Below are positions 9,707 through 18,657 of a DNA stretch of 64,000 nt, piece after piece (position 1 is the first letter of the stretch; each line of letters begins with the position of its first letter). Made by a program: the position numbers and the translations under genes. A model generated the notes under the pieces. The model was not told where the DNA came from, did not search any database, and saw only the letters and a list, made by a program, of their open reading frames with translations. The stretch lies in assembly GCF_900116205.1 (NCBI RefSeq), contig NZ_FOZS01000002.1, positions 992,001 to 1,056,000 of the forward strand, written 5' to 3'. This DNA comes from Halostagnicola kamekurae (lineage in GTDB: Archaea; Halobacteriota; Halobacteria; Halobacteriales; Natrialbaceae).

Positions 9707-10813
9707 TCAGTCGAGTTGAGCCTGAATCTCCTGATCGGAGGCGTCGGCCAGTTGCTGGGCTCGCCCGGTCTCGCTCGAGCGGTAGATAGCGTCGATCACC
9801 CGCTGTACGGTTAGGGCCTCCTCGATCGTATTCGTCTGTGGCTCGACCCCGGTCGCGACTGCCTCGAGGAACCGCTTGTCCTGCTCGAGATGGCCGGTGA
9901 TCGACGGATCGCCGCTGAGGTCGACGTCGGCGTAGTGGTCGCACCCGCCCGTGCCGGTCTCGAGGATCGTGAGATCGTTGTCGCCAATCTCGAAGGACGC
10001 GCCGGCTTCCGTTCCGCGGACGACGAAGTCGGTACACGGTTCGCGGTTCGTCGCCCAGGCCGCCTCGAGCGAGATGGTCGATCCGTCGGCGCACCGAACG
10101 AACGCGCTGGTGGAGTCGTCGACGTCGTACGGTTCGGCGGCCGCGTCCCAGTCGTCGCCGAACCCGTCGGGGTCAGCGTACTCCTCTCGAGTGCCGAAGG
10201 TCGTCCTCGTGATGCCCGAGACCTCCGTGACTTCGGGGAAACCGAGCGTGTACAGCGCGAGGTCGATCGCGTGTACTCCGATGTCGAGCAACGCGCCGCC
10301 GCCTGCCAGACCTGGATCGGTGAACCACGAACCCGGACCCGGGACGCCGCGGCGACGAACGTAGTTCGCCTCGACGTGGGTCAACTCGCCGAAGCGGCCA
10401 CGATCGTCGTACTCGTCGAACATCGCCGTCGACGCCGCGTGACGGTTGTGAAAGCCGACCATACAGATGCCGTCCGACTTTGCTTCCGCGTCGGCGATTC
10501 GCCGTGCGCTCTCGAGGGTGTGTGCAAGCGGCTTCTCGACGAGCACGTCGAGGCCCGCCTCGAGCGCGGCGACGGCGATCGGTTCGTGAAACCGGTTCGG
10601 CGTCGTGACGACGACGGCGTCGACGGCGTCGTCCTCGAGGAGTCCCTCGTACGATTCGTACGTCCGCGCGCCGAACTCCTCGCCGAACCGAGCGCGTTTC
10701 GAATCGACGATATCCGCCCCGGCACAAACGTCGGCGCCGTGCTCGAGAACGTTTCGTGCGTGTAATTGTCCCATTCCACCGAGACCGACGATGCCAATGC
10801 CAACCGAACTCAT
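9707..10813 (-). CDS. Gfo/Idh/MocA family oxidoreductase
   Basis: A 368-residue NAD(P)-dependent sugar or inositol dehydrogenase-like enzyme. The Rossmann motif GLGGMGQLHAR lies at residues 10-20 and the conserved EKP, whose Lys contacts substrate and cofactor, at residues 93-95. The C-terminal domain holds DIGVHAIDL, with the His expected near the active site. Substrate cannot be told from sequence. The gene stands alone, converging on the YjbQ gene with a 36-base gap. Confidence 0.88.
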   Translation of the reverse strand: MSSVGIGIVGLGGMGQLHARNVLEHGADVCAGADIVDSKRARFGEEFGARTYESYEGLLEDDAVDAVVVTTPNRFHEPIAVAALEAGLDVLVEKPLAHTLESARRIADAEAKSDGICMVGFHNRHAASTAMFDEYDDRGRFGELTHVEANYVRRRGVPGPGSWFTDPGLAGGGALLDIGVHAIDLALYTLGFPEVTEVSGITRTTFGTREEYADPDGFGDDWDAAAEPYDVDDSTSAFVRCADGSTISLEAAWATNREPCTDFVVRGTEAGASFEIGDNDLTILETGTGGCDHYADVDLSGDPSITGHLEQDKRFLEAVATGVEPQTNTIEEALTVQRVIDAIYRSSETGRAQQLADASDQEIQAQLD

Positions 10814-11107
10814 GAAGAAATCACCGATTTCTGTCCGGAACCACCGAGTGGACGGTTCTCAACGAATAGTTTTGATCTCGTTCGAGGGCGATGCCGACTG
10901 TCCATAGAGAAAGGGAGTGGGCGATCGAAATAAGTATTGTGTAGTAATAATCTATACAAGCACCCGTATATTCAGTTTATATTTTATTTTTCACCCACAT
11001 ATAGTATTTCTTCGACGGGTAATTCAGTGTTAGGGCGTTCGGTAAGATCGGCTTGGGACCCACACCGGTCAGATCCACGCGTCGAGAACGATGGTCTGCT
11101 GTGAACG
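10814..11107. other. AT-rich intergenic stretch
   Basis: No gene is seen. Bases 10925-11020 are clearly more AT-rich than the flanks. This lies 5' of the minus-strand oxidoreductase and 3' of the minus-strand DUF389 gene, so it probably carries the oxidoreductase promoter. Confidence 0.4.
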
Positions 11108-12391
11108 TCACGCCCGCCGAGTGTCGACGAGTTCGACGACGACCGTCACCTCCTCGCCGGTCGCCGACTCGAGTCGATCGCGAACCGTTTCGGCGAAGTC
11201 GGGCGGTTCCGCCGCGCCGGGCGGTCGTTCGACGAGGACGGTAATTACAGGTTGCGAACCGGTGTAGACGTCGTACAGCTCGTAATCGATCGATACTTCC
11301 CGAAACTCGAGGTCGCCGAAGGCGGGGTCGTCGCTCAACGACTCGAGTTCGACGGTCGCGTCGTGTTCGACGGACGCGGTTTGGTACGTTCCGTAGGTGA
11401 CTCCCACGAGCACGACGGAGAGCAAGGCGATCACGAGCAGAAGGACCGCGACGCGCGAGCGCAGTCGACCGTAGGCTCGTTCGATGCCCGCGGAGCGATG
11501 CGGTCGATAGCCCGAGAGCCACAGCAACAGGAGGGCGGTGAGGTTGATCGATAGCATGTTTATCAACACCAGCGTGCCGGCGGTGAGGACCACTTCGGGA
11601 TGGCCCCAGGCGATACCGAGACCGGCTGTCGCGGCCGGCGGAATCAACGCGACGGCGATAGCGACGCCGACCAGCACCGACCCCACGCCGCGCGTGAGAC
11701 TGATCACGCCGGCCGCTCCGGAGCCGAGCGCGAGAAAGAGTGCGAGGAAGCCGGGCGTGATTCGCTCCTGTATCGCCGGAACGGTCGTGATGTCGAACGC
11801 CGGGGGCAACAGAACCGTCCCACGGAGCAAATATCCCATCACCGCCGCGGTCAGCACCGACGCCAGCAGGCCGACCACCTGGAGCCGGACTCCGCGCGTG
11901 GCGAGGCCGTCGTCGTCGACGATGACGCCGACGCTCGCCGCGAGCGCCGGCCCCATGAGCGGCGCGACGACCATCGCGCCGACGATGGTCGCGGTCGAAT
12001 CGAGCAAGAGCCCCGCCGTCGCGATGATCGTACTCAACACGAGCAAGGAGAAGTACGTCGACGACGCCGGCGCGAGTTCGACGGCCCGCGACCGAAGCTC
12101 CTCCCTCGAGATCCGGGTTCCGGAGAACCGGTCCGCAAGCGAGTCGGACCGCTCGGAGACGATCGTCTCTGCGGCCACGACGACGGTGTAGGCCTCTTCT
12201 CGCATGCCCGCCTCGTGGAGCCTCTCGAGCGTCGGTTCGACGCCGGCCGGCGTGATCGGAATCGAAACGAGCGCTTCGAACCCGCCCGGGCCGGTTTCCT
12301 CGGTCACCGCGTACTCGATCCCCTCCGCCTCGAGCGTCTCGAGGACCAGCTCGCGATCTCCCCGCGGGACGAAAATCTGCAAGAGACGCAT
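11108..12391 (-). CDS. DUF389 (TIGR00341) membrane protein
   Basis: A 427-residue protein of the TIGR00341/DUF389 family. Residues 1-80 form a small soluble domain (MRLLQIFVPRGD start). The middle carries about six to eight membrane segments, including GAMVVAPLMGPALAASVGV. The C-terminus is a soluble domain outside the membrane with DVYTGSQPVITVLVERPPG. Function is unknown; the family is widespread in halophilic archaea and cyanobacteria. The ATG at 12391 is preferred because upstream in-frame codons encode a non-conserved Arg-rich stretch. Confidence 0.85.
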   Translation of the reverse strand: MRLLQIFVPRGDRELVLETLEAEGIEYAVTEETGPGGFEALVSIPITPAGVEPTLERLHEAGMREEAYTVVVAAETIVSERSDSLADRFSGTRISREELRSRAVELAPASSTYFSLLVLSTIIATAGLLLDSTATIVGAMVVAPLMGPALAASVGVIVDDDGLATRGVRLQVVGLLASVLTAAVMGYLLRGTVLLPPAFDITTVPAIQERITPGFLALFLALGSGAAGVISLTRGVGSVLVGVAIAVALIPPAATAGLGIAWGHPEVVLTAGTLVLINMLSINLTALLLLWLSGYRPHRSAGIERAYGRLRSRVAVLLLVIALLSVVLVGVTYGTYQTASVEHDATVELESLSDDPAFGDLEFREVSIDYELYDVYTGSQPVITVLVERPPGAAEPPDFAETVRDRLESATGEEVTVVVELVDTRRA

Positions 12392-12670
12392 GCGGTACGT
12401 ACGCGAAATAACGGGATAACTGCCGATCACGACGGGCGTGACACTCACGGACGGAAGAATGAGTCTCGAGGCCCGGCCGTCCGCTCGAGCGTAATCGAGT
12501 GGCAAGCGACCGTGCGAAGCCAGTTGTCGCTTCGAAACCTTCGGCGAAGCGGGACGACGCACAATCGAGTAATCGTCCGTCGTCGGCTCCGGCCTCGAGG
12601 TTTGTGGGGCTGGTTTTCTCGGCTGTGATCGCGAAACAGTCGAGAGAAGCCCTGTCTCTCACTGATTGTT

Positions 12671-13198
12671 CTACCGGTCAAAGTCTCGCAGAGCCATGCG
12701 TTTGACGTACTCTACGAATCCGTCAGTGTCGGTAATCGGATCGGGACGACGGGTATCGGAATCGTGGCGGTGTCTCTCGTCGTGACGTCCCCTTCGATCC
12801 CTGTCGTCGTGGTGGTGCCCGTCTCGGTGTTTCTTTCGATCCTTGTCGTGGTGGTGCCTGTCATCGTGTTTCTTCCGAGATTTCTCGTCGTAGCGCTTTC
12901 TATCGTGGTGCCGATCTTTGTCGTCGTGGTGTCTTCTCCCGTCTTTTTCCTTTTCGTGGTGCTTTCTCCGGTCTCTGTCGTCGCGTCTCTTGTCGTGGTG
13001 TTTCTTTCGGTCCTTGTCGTCGTAGTGGTGCCTGTCGTCGTGTTTTCTCCTCCCGTCGCGCCTTCTCTCGTTGTCGGATTCCCCGTGCTCGTCCGCAGCC
13101 GCGACTCCCGTGAGTCCGACCGCTCCCGTTCCGATCACCGCAGCGGTTCGGAGGACGTTCCGACGACTGTCGTACGCCGTGTCGTCTTCGCGTGTCAT
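12671..13198 (-). CDS. Tat-exported His/Lys/Asp-rich low-complexity protein
   Basis: A 175-residue protein starting MTREDDTAYDSRRNVLRTA, with a twin-arginine motif and a hydrophobic stretch (about residues 12-35) ending AAADEHG. Residues about 40-150 are almost wholly His, Asp, Arg and Lys in short units such as DKDRKKHHD. The last 25 residues return to ordinary composition (DTDGFVEYVKRM). It is unusual for a haloarchaeal protein in being basic and His-rich. Metal or polyanion binding outside the membrane is plausible but inferred. The ATG at 13198 places the RR motif at the usual distance. Confidence 0.65.
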   Translation of the reverse strand: MTREDDTAYDSRRNVLRTAAVIGTGAVGLTGVAAADEHGESDNERRRDGRRKHDDRHHYDDKDRKKHHDKRRDDRDRRKHHEKEKDGRRHHDDKDRHHDRKRYDEKSRKKHDDRHHHDKDRKKHRDGHHHDDRDRRGRHDERHRHDSDTRRPDPITDTDGFVEYVKRMALRDFDR

Positions 13199-13590
13199 TG
13201 GTGGGAAACACCCACGCGTTGCTATCGCGGACCGAGTTATGAATCGCATACCACGTTACGTCGAGAAAGCACAATACCGAGAAAGATTCTCGAGCGAACA
13301 CAGGTGAATATGTGATATTACGGGGGTCACAATCCGAGCGAATACTCGGAAACAACGTCGTCGCCAGACTCAGCGGTGATTCTCCGACTTCGAACGTTCG
13401 TTTGCACGGTGCAACGATCTACCGAGACGCAAAACCGTTTTCGTGCCCGAAATCTATCGAGTATCCGAATATACAGACATTGTATTTATTCAGGATAATG
13501 CGACTTTCTCTCTTTATTTCAAAACTAAAATAGCACCTTTCAATAGAAACTAGAGGAAAAAGACTATATTGGAGTCATATCTTCAATTGT
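13199..13590. other. AT-rich intergenic region between divergent genes
   Basis: These 392 bases separate the Tat-exported His-rich gene (minus) from a winged-helix gene (plus). Bases 13440-13590 are AT-rich. A 73-codon plus-strand frame at 13312-13533 lacks haloarchaeal codon bias and is not called. The right end carries the TATA-like box of the downstream gene. Confidence 0.5.
13563..13570 (+). promoter_or_regulatory. TATA-like box of the winged-helix membrane gene
   Basis: The sequence actatatt lies 28 bases before the GTG at 13591, the spacing of a leaderless archaeal transcript. Confidence 0.5.
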
Positions 13591-14265
13591 GTGGAGAGCA
13601 TGTCCCTCACCACTGGCGATAGATCCCACGCTCCTGACGACCCTTCGGACGACTTGCACGAGGAACAAGCGAGCGCGCTCTCGAGCGATACCGTTTTCCA
13701 CATCCTCCAGACAAGTCGCCGAAGGGAGGCGATCAGATATCTCCTGGCCGCCGACGGCCCCGTCAAAATGCGCGACGTCGCCGAGCACGTCGCCGCGGTC
13801 GAACACGAGACGACAGTTGCGAAACTCGATTCCACTCAGCGCCAGCGCGTGTACATTCCGCTGTATCAATCACATCTTCCGACCCTCGACGAGGAGGGTA
13901 TCATCGACTACAACAAGAGCCGCGGAATCGTCCGCGCGACGGATCGTCTCGAGGTCTTTCGGCCGTACCTCGAGATTCGCGAGAGGGCGCGTCCAGTCAC
14001 GGAATCGTCGCGACACGACGACACGCGGGGAGCACAACCGACACGTACTGTCCTTCTCTCGACCGTCGCGAACGTTCTCTTCGCCTCCGTTGTCGGCGGT
14101 TATGCTGCTATTAGCACCGGGAACAACGCGTTGTTCGCGATCACAGTTCTCGGGGCGATCGCTCTTTTGGGAACGGTTAGCTGGGTGACGGTGACTGGTC
14201 GGTCCAAATCGAACGACGCTCCCTCCCCCGACGATTCACGAGCGCTGAACTATTCCGAGGACTGA
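13591..14265 (+). CDS. winged-helix (DUF7344-like) protein with C-terminal membrane segments
   Basis: A 224-residue protein. Residues about 30-115 form a winged helix typical of haloarchaeal DUF7344 regulators: FHILQTSRRREAIRYLL, then a KMRDVAEHVA recognition region and a wing with DEEGIIDYNKSRGIV. Two membrane segments follow at about residues 150-195, then a short acidic tail. It may be a membrane-tethered regulator. The GTG at 13591 suits a leaderless transcript behind the TATA-like box; the ATG at 13600 would give the same protein minus three residues. It stands divergent from the His-rich Tat protein. Targets are unknown. Confidence 0.75.
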   Translation: MESMSLTTGDRSHAPDDPSDDLHEEQASALSSDTVFHILQTSRRREAIRYLLAADGPVKMRDVAEHVAAVEHETTVAKLDSTQRQRVYIPLYQSHLPTLDEEGIIDYNKSRGIVRATDRLEVFRPYLEIRERARPVTESSRHDDTRGAQPTRTVLLSTVANVLFASVVGGYAAISTGNNALFAITVLGAIALLGTVSWVTVTGRSKSNDAPSPDDSRALNYSED

Positions 14266-14372
14266 TCGTTTTCCACAGCCTGGAATCAGAAAGGAGATAT
14301 CGCGCCGTTCGTGGGCACCTTGACAGAGAGGGATGACGACGACCGTCGGACGCCGACAGGAAGTACGCCCAT

Positions 14373-15224
14373 TCAAAACGTCTTTCGACCGTTGTCGGTG
14401 ATGACACTCTCGAGCAGCGAGACCGGCGTCGCATCGTACGCTGGGTTTACGACGTCGAACCCTTCAGCGGGCTCGAGTAATACCTCACTACCGGACCGAA
14501 ACTCGTTCTCGAAGACGAACCCGTCAGTGATGAGCTTCGCCGCCGAGCCGAGGACGGTCACGGGGACGTCGAGCTGGTCAGCGGTGGCAGCGATCGGAAA
14601 CGTTCCGACGCGATTGTACAGCGTTTCGTCGACGATACAATCCATCCCGATGACGACGCGGTCGCAGTCCTCGAGATAGACGCCGTTGGCGCTGTCGGTG
14701 ATCAGCGTCGGTTCGACGGTCTCGAGTTCCGCGAGTTCCCTGACGGTTTTCCGCCCGATGTACCGCGGGCGCGCTTCGGTCACGTAGACCTCGATCTGCT
14801 TGCCCTCGTTCGAGGCGATCTCGAGGGCTTCGAGGACCGTCGAGGAGTAATCGTGTGTCAGCAGGGTGTCGCCGCCCTGAAGCACCTCGGCGGCGTTTTC
14901 GGCGGCCCGGCGCTTGGCGGATTCGATTCGAGAGATGACCGCCTGAATCTGCGTCTCCGTGGCCGTCTTGGCCGCTTCGACGGTGTCGGGATCCTCGGCA
15001 ACGACCTCCCTGTTGACCGCTCGAACCGCGTTCTGCAACGACGCGTGCGAGGGGTTCGCCCGCCGGAGCACTTTGCCGTTCTGCTCTAACGCGCGGAGGT
15101 ACTCCTCGACGGTCGCGTACTCGCGATCGAGCAGGTCCCTGAGCGCGCGCGTCGCGTTTATCGCCACCACCGAGGAGCTGTGTGTCTGCATCTCCCTGAT
15201 TTCCTCGGCCGTCTCGTCGATCAT
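14373..15224 (-). CDS. eIF2B-like / ribose-1,5-bisphosphate isomerase-like protein
   Basis: A 283-residue member of the eIF2B alpha/beta/delta and sugar-phosphate isomerase family. True ribose-1,5-bisphosphate isomerases use a Cys in the THC motif and a distal Asp. Here the first position reads H124-D125 (LLTHDYSS), more like eIF2B-alpha, while Asp195 (GMDC) is kept. So either the chemistry differs or the protein has another role, as in translation-factor regulation. It is often annotated as eIF-2B subunit in haloarchaea. The ATG at 15224 gives the family N-terminus; 49 upstream in-frame residues are discarded. Confidence 0.75.
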   Translation of the reverse strand: MIDETAEEIREMQTHSSSVVAINATRALRDLLDREYATVEEYLRALEQNGKVLRRANPSHASLQNAVRAVNREVVAEDPDTVEAAKTATETQIQAVISRIESAKRRAAENAAEVLQGGDTLLTHDYSSTVLEALEIASNEGKQIEVYVTEARPRYIGRKTVRELAELETVEPTLITDSANGVYLEDCDRVVIGMDCIVDETLYNRVGTFPIAATADQLDVPVTVLGSAAKLITDGFVFENEFRSGSEVLLEPAEGFDVVNPAYDATPVSLLESVITDNGRKTF

Positions 15225-15388
15225 ACCCGTCACCACAGCCGTGAGCGCAAAAGGTGTTCCGGGAACCCGATGCAGGGAGCGCCACGTCGAGCCGAACGCG
15301 TCGCCTCCCCGAGTCGATCGTGGCGCTCGAGCGACGCTGCGAACGGAGTAACACAACCCTTTTTCGATCACGGAGTGGACGTACGGCC

Positions 15389-16462
15389 ATGGACGAAGCC
15401 GCCGTTCGCGACCATCTTCGGTCGGTCGAGGACCCCGATCTCGAGGACGACATCGTCTCGCTCGGGCTGATCAACGATCTCACCGTCGAGGGCGACGAGG
15501 TGACGATCGACCTCGCGCTGGGTGCGCCGTACTCGCCGTCGGAGACGGCCATCGCCGGCGACGTTCGGACCGCCCTCGAGGCGGAAGGGCTCGAGGTCGA
15601 TCTCTCCGCGAGCATCCCGGATCGGGACGATCTGACCACCGACGAGCAGGTGCTCCCGAACGTCAAAAACGTCATCGCCGTCGCGTCCGGGAAGGGCGGC
15701 GTCGGCAAATCGACGATGGCCGTCAACCTCGCCGCCGGACTCTCCCAGCAGGGCGCTCGGGTCGGGCTCTTCGACGCCGACGTGTACGGGCCGAACGTTC
15801 CGCGCATGGTCGATGCCGACGAGCCCCCGATGGCGACCGAAGACGAGACGCTCGTACCGCCCGAGAAGTTCGGCGTCAAGCTGATGAGCATGGCGTTTCT
15901 GACCGGCGAGGACGACCCCGTCATCTGGCGCGGACCGATGGTCCACAAGGTCATCACGCAACTCACCGAGGACGTCGAGTGGGGGCACCTCGATTACCTC
16001 GTCATCGACCTGCCGCCGGGAACCGGCGACACCCAACTAACGATGCTCCAGACAATGCCGGTGACGGGCGCGGTCATCGTGACGACACCCCAGGACGTGG
16101 CGCTCGACGACGCCCGAAAGGGCCTCGAGATGTTCGCGAAGCACGACACCGTCGTGCTGGGGATCGCCGAGAACATGTCGACGTTCGCGTGTCCCGACTG
16201 CGGCGGCGAACACGACATCTTCGGCTCGGGCGGCGGCGAGGAGTTCGCGTCCACCCACGACATGCCGTTTCTGGGTTCGGTGCCGCTCGATCCGACCGTC
16301 CGCGAGGGCGGAGACGAAGGCGCACCGGTGGTCCTCGACGAGGACGACGACACCGGCGAGGCCTTCCGTGAGATCAGCGAAAACGTCTCGAACAACGTCG
16401 GTATCGTCCACCGACGGGCGATACCCAACAGCACCGAGACGCCGCCGCCCGTCGACGAATGA
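15389..16462 (+). CDS. mrp: Mrp/NBP35 family Fe-S cluster carrier ATPase
   Basis: A 357-residue cytoplasmic P-loop ATPase that carries and delivers Fe-S clusters to apoproteins. An N-terminal MIP18/DUF59 domain (residues 1-85) is followed by the deviant Walker A GKGGVGKST near residue 102 and the C-terminal CPDC motif near residue 268 that binds the bridging cluster between two subunits. The start at 15389 matches the DUF59 beginning. Its stop overlaps the next gene in ATGA, so the two are probably co-translated. Confidence 0.92.
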   Translation: MDEAAVRDHLRSVEDPDLEDDIVSLGLINDLTVEGDEVTIDLALGAPYSPSETAIAGDVRTALEAEGLEVDLSASIPDRDDLTTDEQVLPNVKNVIAVASGKGGVGKSTMAVNLAAGLSQQGARVGLFDADVYGPNVPRMVDADEPPMATEDETLVPPEKFGVKLMSMAFLTGEDDPVIWRGPMVHKVITQLTEDVEWGHLDYLVIDLPPGTGDTQLTMLQTMPVTGAVIVTTPQDVALDDARKGLEMFAKHDTVVLGIAENMSTFACPDCGGEHDIFGSGGGEEFASTHDMPFLGSVPLDPTVREGGDEGAPVVLDEDDDTGEAFREISENVSNNVGIVHRRAIPNSTETPPPVDE

Positions 16463-16737
16463 CCGATACCGAAGGGGACGAGCCTACCGATTACGACCAG
16501 AATCAAAGCGCTCCCCCGGACGAGCCCGCGTTCGAACCGGACCCCGAACGCGTCGAGACGCTGCGAACGATCGCCGACGACATCCGCGGCGACTCGAGCG
16601 AGCGCAAGCAACTCGCGAACGTCCTTTACAGAACCAGCGACCTCTACGACGCAGACGAGGAGACGAGCCCCGAAGAGATCGTTCGGAACGTGAAGTTTAT
16701 CCTCGAAGTCACCGAACGCGGCGGTCTCGAGCGCTAG
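16459..16737 (+). CDS. small acidic conserved protein coupled to mrp
   Basis: A 92-residue acidic protein whose ATG overlaps the mrp stop by four bases. The first 35 residues are Glu, Asp and Pro-rich; the remainder looks helical, with VETLRTIADDIRGDSSERKQLANVLY. No known domain or Cys motif is seen. The tight coupling suggests a role beside the Fe-S carrier, but that is inference from position alone. Confidence 0.7.
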   Translation: MTDTEGDEPTDYDQNQSAPPDEPAFEPDPERVETLRTIADDIRGDSSERKQLANVLYRTSDLYDADEETSPEEIVRNVKFILEVTERGGLER

Positions 16738-16870
16738 ACTGATTCGGTGCCCGGTGCTGACTCGTCGGCCGTTTCGATCACCCGCCGCCACAGACGCGGC
16801 GCTTTTGTTCTCGCGACGCGAGAGACTCGCTGTGGACGCGAACCAGCACTCTCGAGCGAACCCCTTCGGC

Positions 16871-17488
16871 ATGGACGAGACGTGTCGCAACTGCTCGGCG
16901 CTCTGTGAAACGCGGACGCAGGTCGTCCACGGCTACGGTGACGTGGGGGCTGACTTCCTGTTCGTCGGTGAGCGGCCGAGTTCGGACGCCGACGAGGTCG
17001 GCGTCCCGTTCGTCGCTCCCGGTGTGGACGAGGGCGGCCAGGGATCGACCAGCGGCGGCCTTCGACGGATCCTCGAGCGTCTCGGACTTTGCGACGCGAC
17101 GTCGCCGCGATCCGAACCCGCACTGGTCGACGTCTACCTGACGAACCTCACGCGCTGTCGCGATCCGGACCGTCGACCGACCGACGAGGAAGTTCGGAAC
17201 TGCGAGCCGTACCTCGAGGCCGAGATCCGAATGATCAATCCCGAGATCATCGTCCCGGTGGGCGAGCGTGCGCTGGCAGAAATCGCGACCGAGTACACGC
17301 GCACGCCGGCCGAAGAAATCGATCTCGAGGAGTCACACGGCGAGCGAATCCGCGGGCGCGGGTTCGAACTCGTGCCGATGATCGCGCCGGCCGACCAGAC
17401 CGACGCCCAGACCCAGGCGTGGGTCGAGGCCTTCGCCGAGCTGCTGGCGACCGATTATCGACAGACGAAGGGACGACAGGGTCGATAG
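16871..17488 (+). CDS. divergent Fe-S uracil-DNA glycosylase-like protein
   Basis: A 205-residue protein of the uracil-DNA glycosylase superfamily, closest in layout to the Fe-S families 4 and 5. Four Cys suited to a cluster are at 5, 8, 96 and 111 (CRNC; TRC followed by RDPDRRPTDEEVRNC). The usual active-site motif GEAPG is instead GERPSSDAD at 33-41, and the leucine-loop motif, usually HPS or HPA, is APADQ at 172-176. So base excision activity is uncertain. The ATG at 16871 is chosen because the CxxC follows at once. The gene stands 133 bases after the mrp pair. Confidence 0.75.
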   Translation: MDETCRNCSALCETRTQVVHGYGDVGADFLFVGERPSSDADEVGVPFVAPGVDEGGQGSTSGGLRRILERLGLCDATSPRSEPALVDVYLTNLTRCRDPDRRPTDEEVRNCEPYLEAEIRMINPEIIVPVGERALAEIATEYTRTPAEEIDLEESHGERIRGRGFELVPMIAPADQTDAQTQAWVEAFAELLATDYRQTKGRQGR

Positions 17489-17520
17489 ACACAATTGCTG
17501 CGCTCTGAAACCGCTCTAAA

Positions 17521-17739
17521 CTACCAGTACGGATTCGCCAGCCACCGCCTCGAGCGCGACCCGAGCGCGACGAGGCCGCCCACGACGACGGCGACGAGGA
17601 CGATAGATCCGATCGTCGGCGCGAGCAGGGTTTCGGGGGTCTGAAGCGCGAAGCTGTCGACGAAGCTGACGATTCCGAGAGCGGCGAGCGCGCCGATCAC
17701 GAGCAGACCGAGGCCCGCGCTCTGTGTTCGATAGTCCAT
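17521..17739 (-). CDS. small two-helix membrane protein
   Basis: A 72-residue protein with two predicted membrane segments, about residues 7-27 (LGLLVIGALAALGIVSFVD) and 40-60 (IGSIVLVAVVVGGLVALG), ending SRRWLANPYW. No family is recognised with certainty. The ATG at 17739 is used; longer frames begin with a basic, non-conserved extension that would overlap the divergent gene's promoter. Confidence 0.6.
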   Translation of the reverse strand: MDYRTQSAGLGLLVIGALAALGIVSFVDSFALQTPETLLAPTIGSIVLVAVVVGGLVALGSRSRRWLANPYW

Positions 17740-17869
17740 ACCGGGAGTACTCGGCTGATCGAGTATAATTCGTCGGGTAATTTGCCAGTACTCCGCGAGT
17801 TGCGTGTCACCGCGGCTCGAGAACCCGCGAAGCACTGCCTTCAAGGCTCGTCGGAGCCGACGACTACCC

Positions 17870-18634
17870 ATGATCGTCGTCGTTCCGGTGGACCCGCCTC
17901 GAGACGGACTGGTACTCGCGTCGCTGGCCGAACGGACGCCGCTCTCGGAATCCGAAGCGAGGCGACTCTACGAGGCGACGACGGCCGACGTGCTCCAAAC
18001 TGTCGCGGCGAGCGGCGGCGACCTGCTCGTGAACTACCGGGACGAAGAAACGCTACCGCCAGATTTCGACGGCGGCGACCCGGAAGCCGAAGTCCGGTCG
18101 CTCGTCGACGACGCGCTCACGGACGAGAGCGCGAGCAGCGCTCGAGTCGAACGACAGGTCGGCTCCACCCGCTCGGCTCGAGTCGGCAACACGGTGACGC
18201 ACCTGCTCGATCGCGAAGATGCGGCGAGCGTGGGCGTCCTCGAACCCACCGCGCCGCTGGTCGGCCGAACCGAAATCGACGGCGCGGCGATGTCAATTCG
18301 CCGCCACGACGTCGTGCTCGGGCCGTCCTCGAGCGGGCGAACGTACTTCGCCGCGTTTGCAGATTCGATTGACTTCGACGACGCCGACACCGTCCCGGAG
18401 CTGGCGACGCTCGCGGCTCGAGCGGCCGACGCCGGATTCGACACCGGCTTCGCGGCGATGTTTCCGACCGTCGCGACCGAACCCGGACTCTGTGCGACCG
18501 TTGCGACCCTCGAGGCCCAGCGCGCCGCGGGGAAGGTCCGAGCGCTCGAGACCGCGACGGTCGTCGACGAGTTGGGCCTTAGAGTCGGGGACGACGAACG
18601 GCTCGAGCGCCGAGAGACCGACAACGCTTTTTAA
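17870..18634 (+). CDS. DUF2064-like glycosyltransferase-fold protein
   Basis: A 254-residue protein starting MIVVVPVDPPRDG. The fold pattern, an N-terminal hydrophobic strand, the pair SVGVLEPTAPLVG and DVVLGPSSSGRTYFAAF near residues 125-165, resembles the DUF2064/nucleotidyltransferase-like group that includes MobA-like proteins. The substrate is unknown. The start is fixed by the first hydrophobic strand; an earlier in-frame ATG would add a basic non-conserved stretch. It ends 23 bases before tRNA-Ser. Confidence 0.65.
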   Translation: MIVVVPVDPPRDGLVLASLAERTPLSESEARRLYEATTADVLQTVAASGGDLLVNYRDEETLPPDFDGGDPEAEVRSLVDDALTDESASSARVERQVGSTRSARVGNTVTHLLDREDAASVGVLEPTAPLVGRTEIDGAAMSIRRHDVVLGPSSSGRTYFAAFADSIDFDDADTVPELATLAARAADAGFDTGFAAMFPTVATEPGLCATVATLEAQRAAGKVRALETATVVDELGLRVGDDERLERRETDNAF

Positions 18635-18657
18635 CCCGATGCGGAAAAGGGGGATGA

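Noticed and set aside
10977-12662. 561-codon minus frame over the DUF389 gene
   Set aside because: Arg-rich, no membrane segments or motif; it is an out-of-frame shadow of the DUF389 gene.
12764-13315. 183-codon plus-strand frame, Val and Ser-rich, looking like a membrane protein
   Set aside because: It is the exact reverse of the His/Lys/Asp repeat gene; the repetitive minus-strand codons force a Val-rich reading. The minus frame has a Tat start and a plausible C-terminus.
13312-13533. 73-codon plus frame in the AT-rich gap
   Set aside because: It lacks haloarchaeal codon bias, no conserved feature, and crosses AT-rich non-coding bases.
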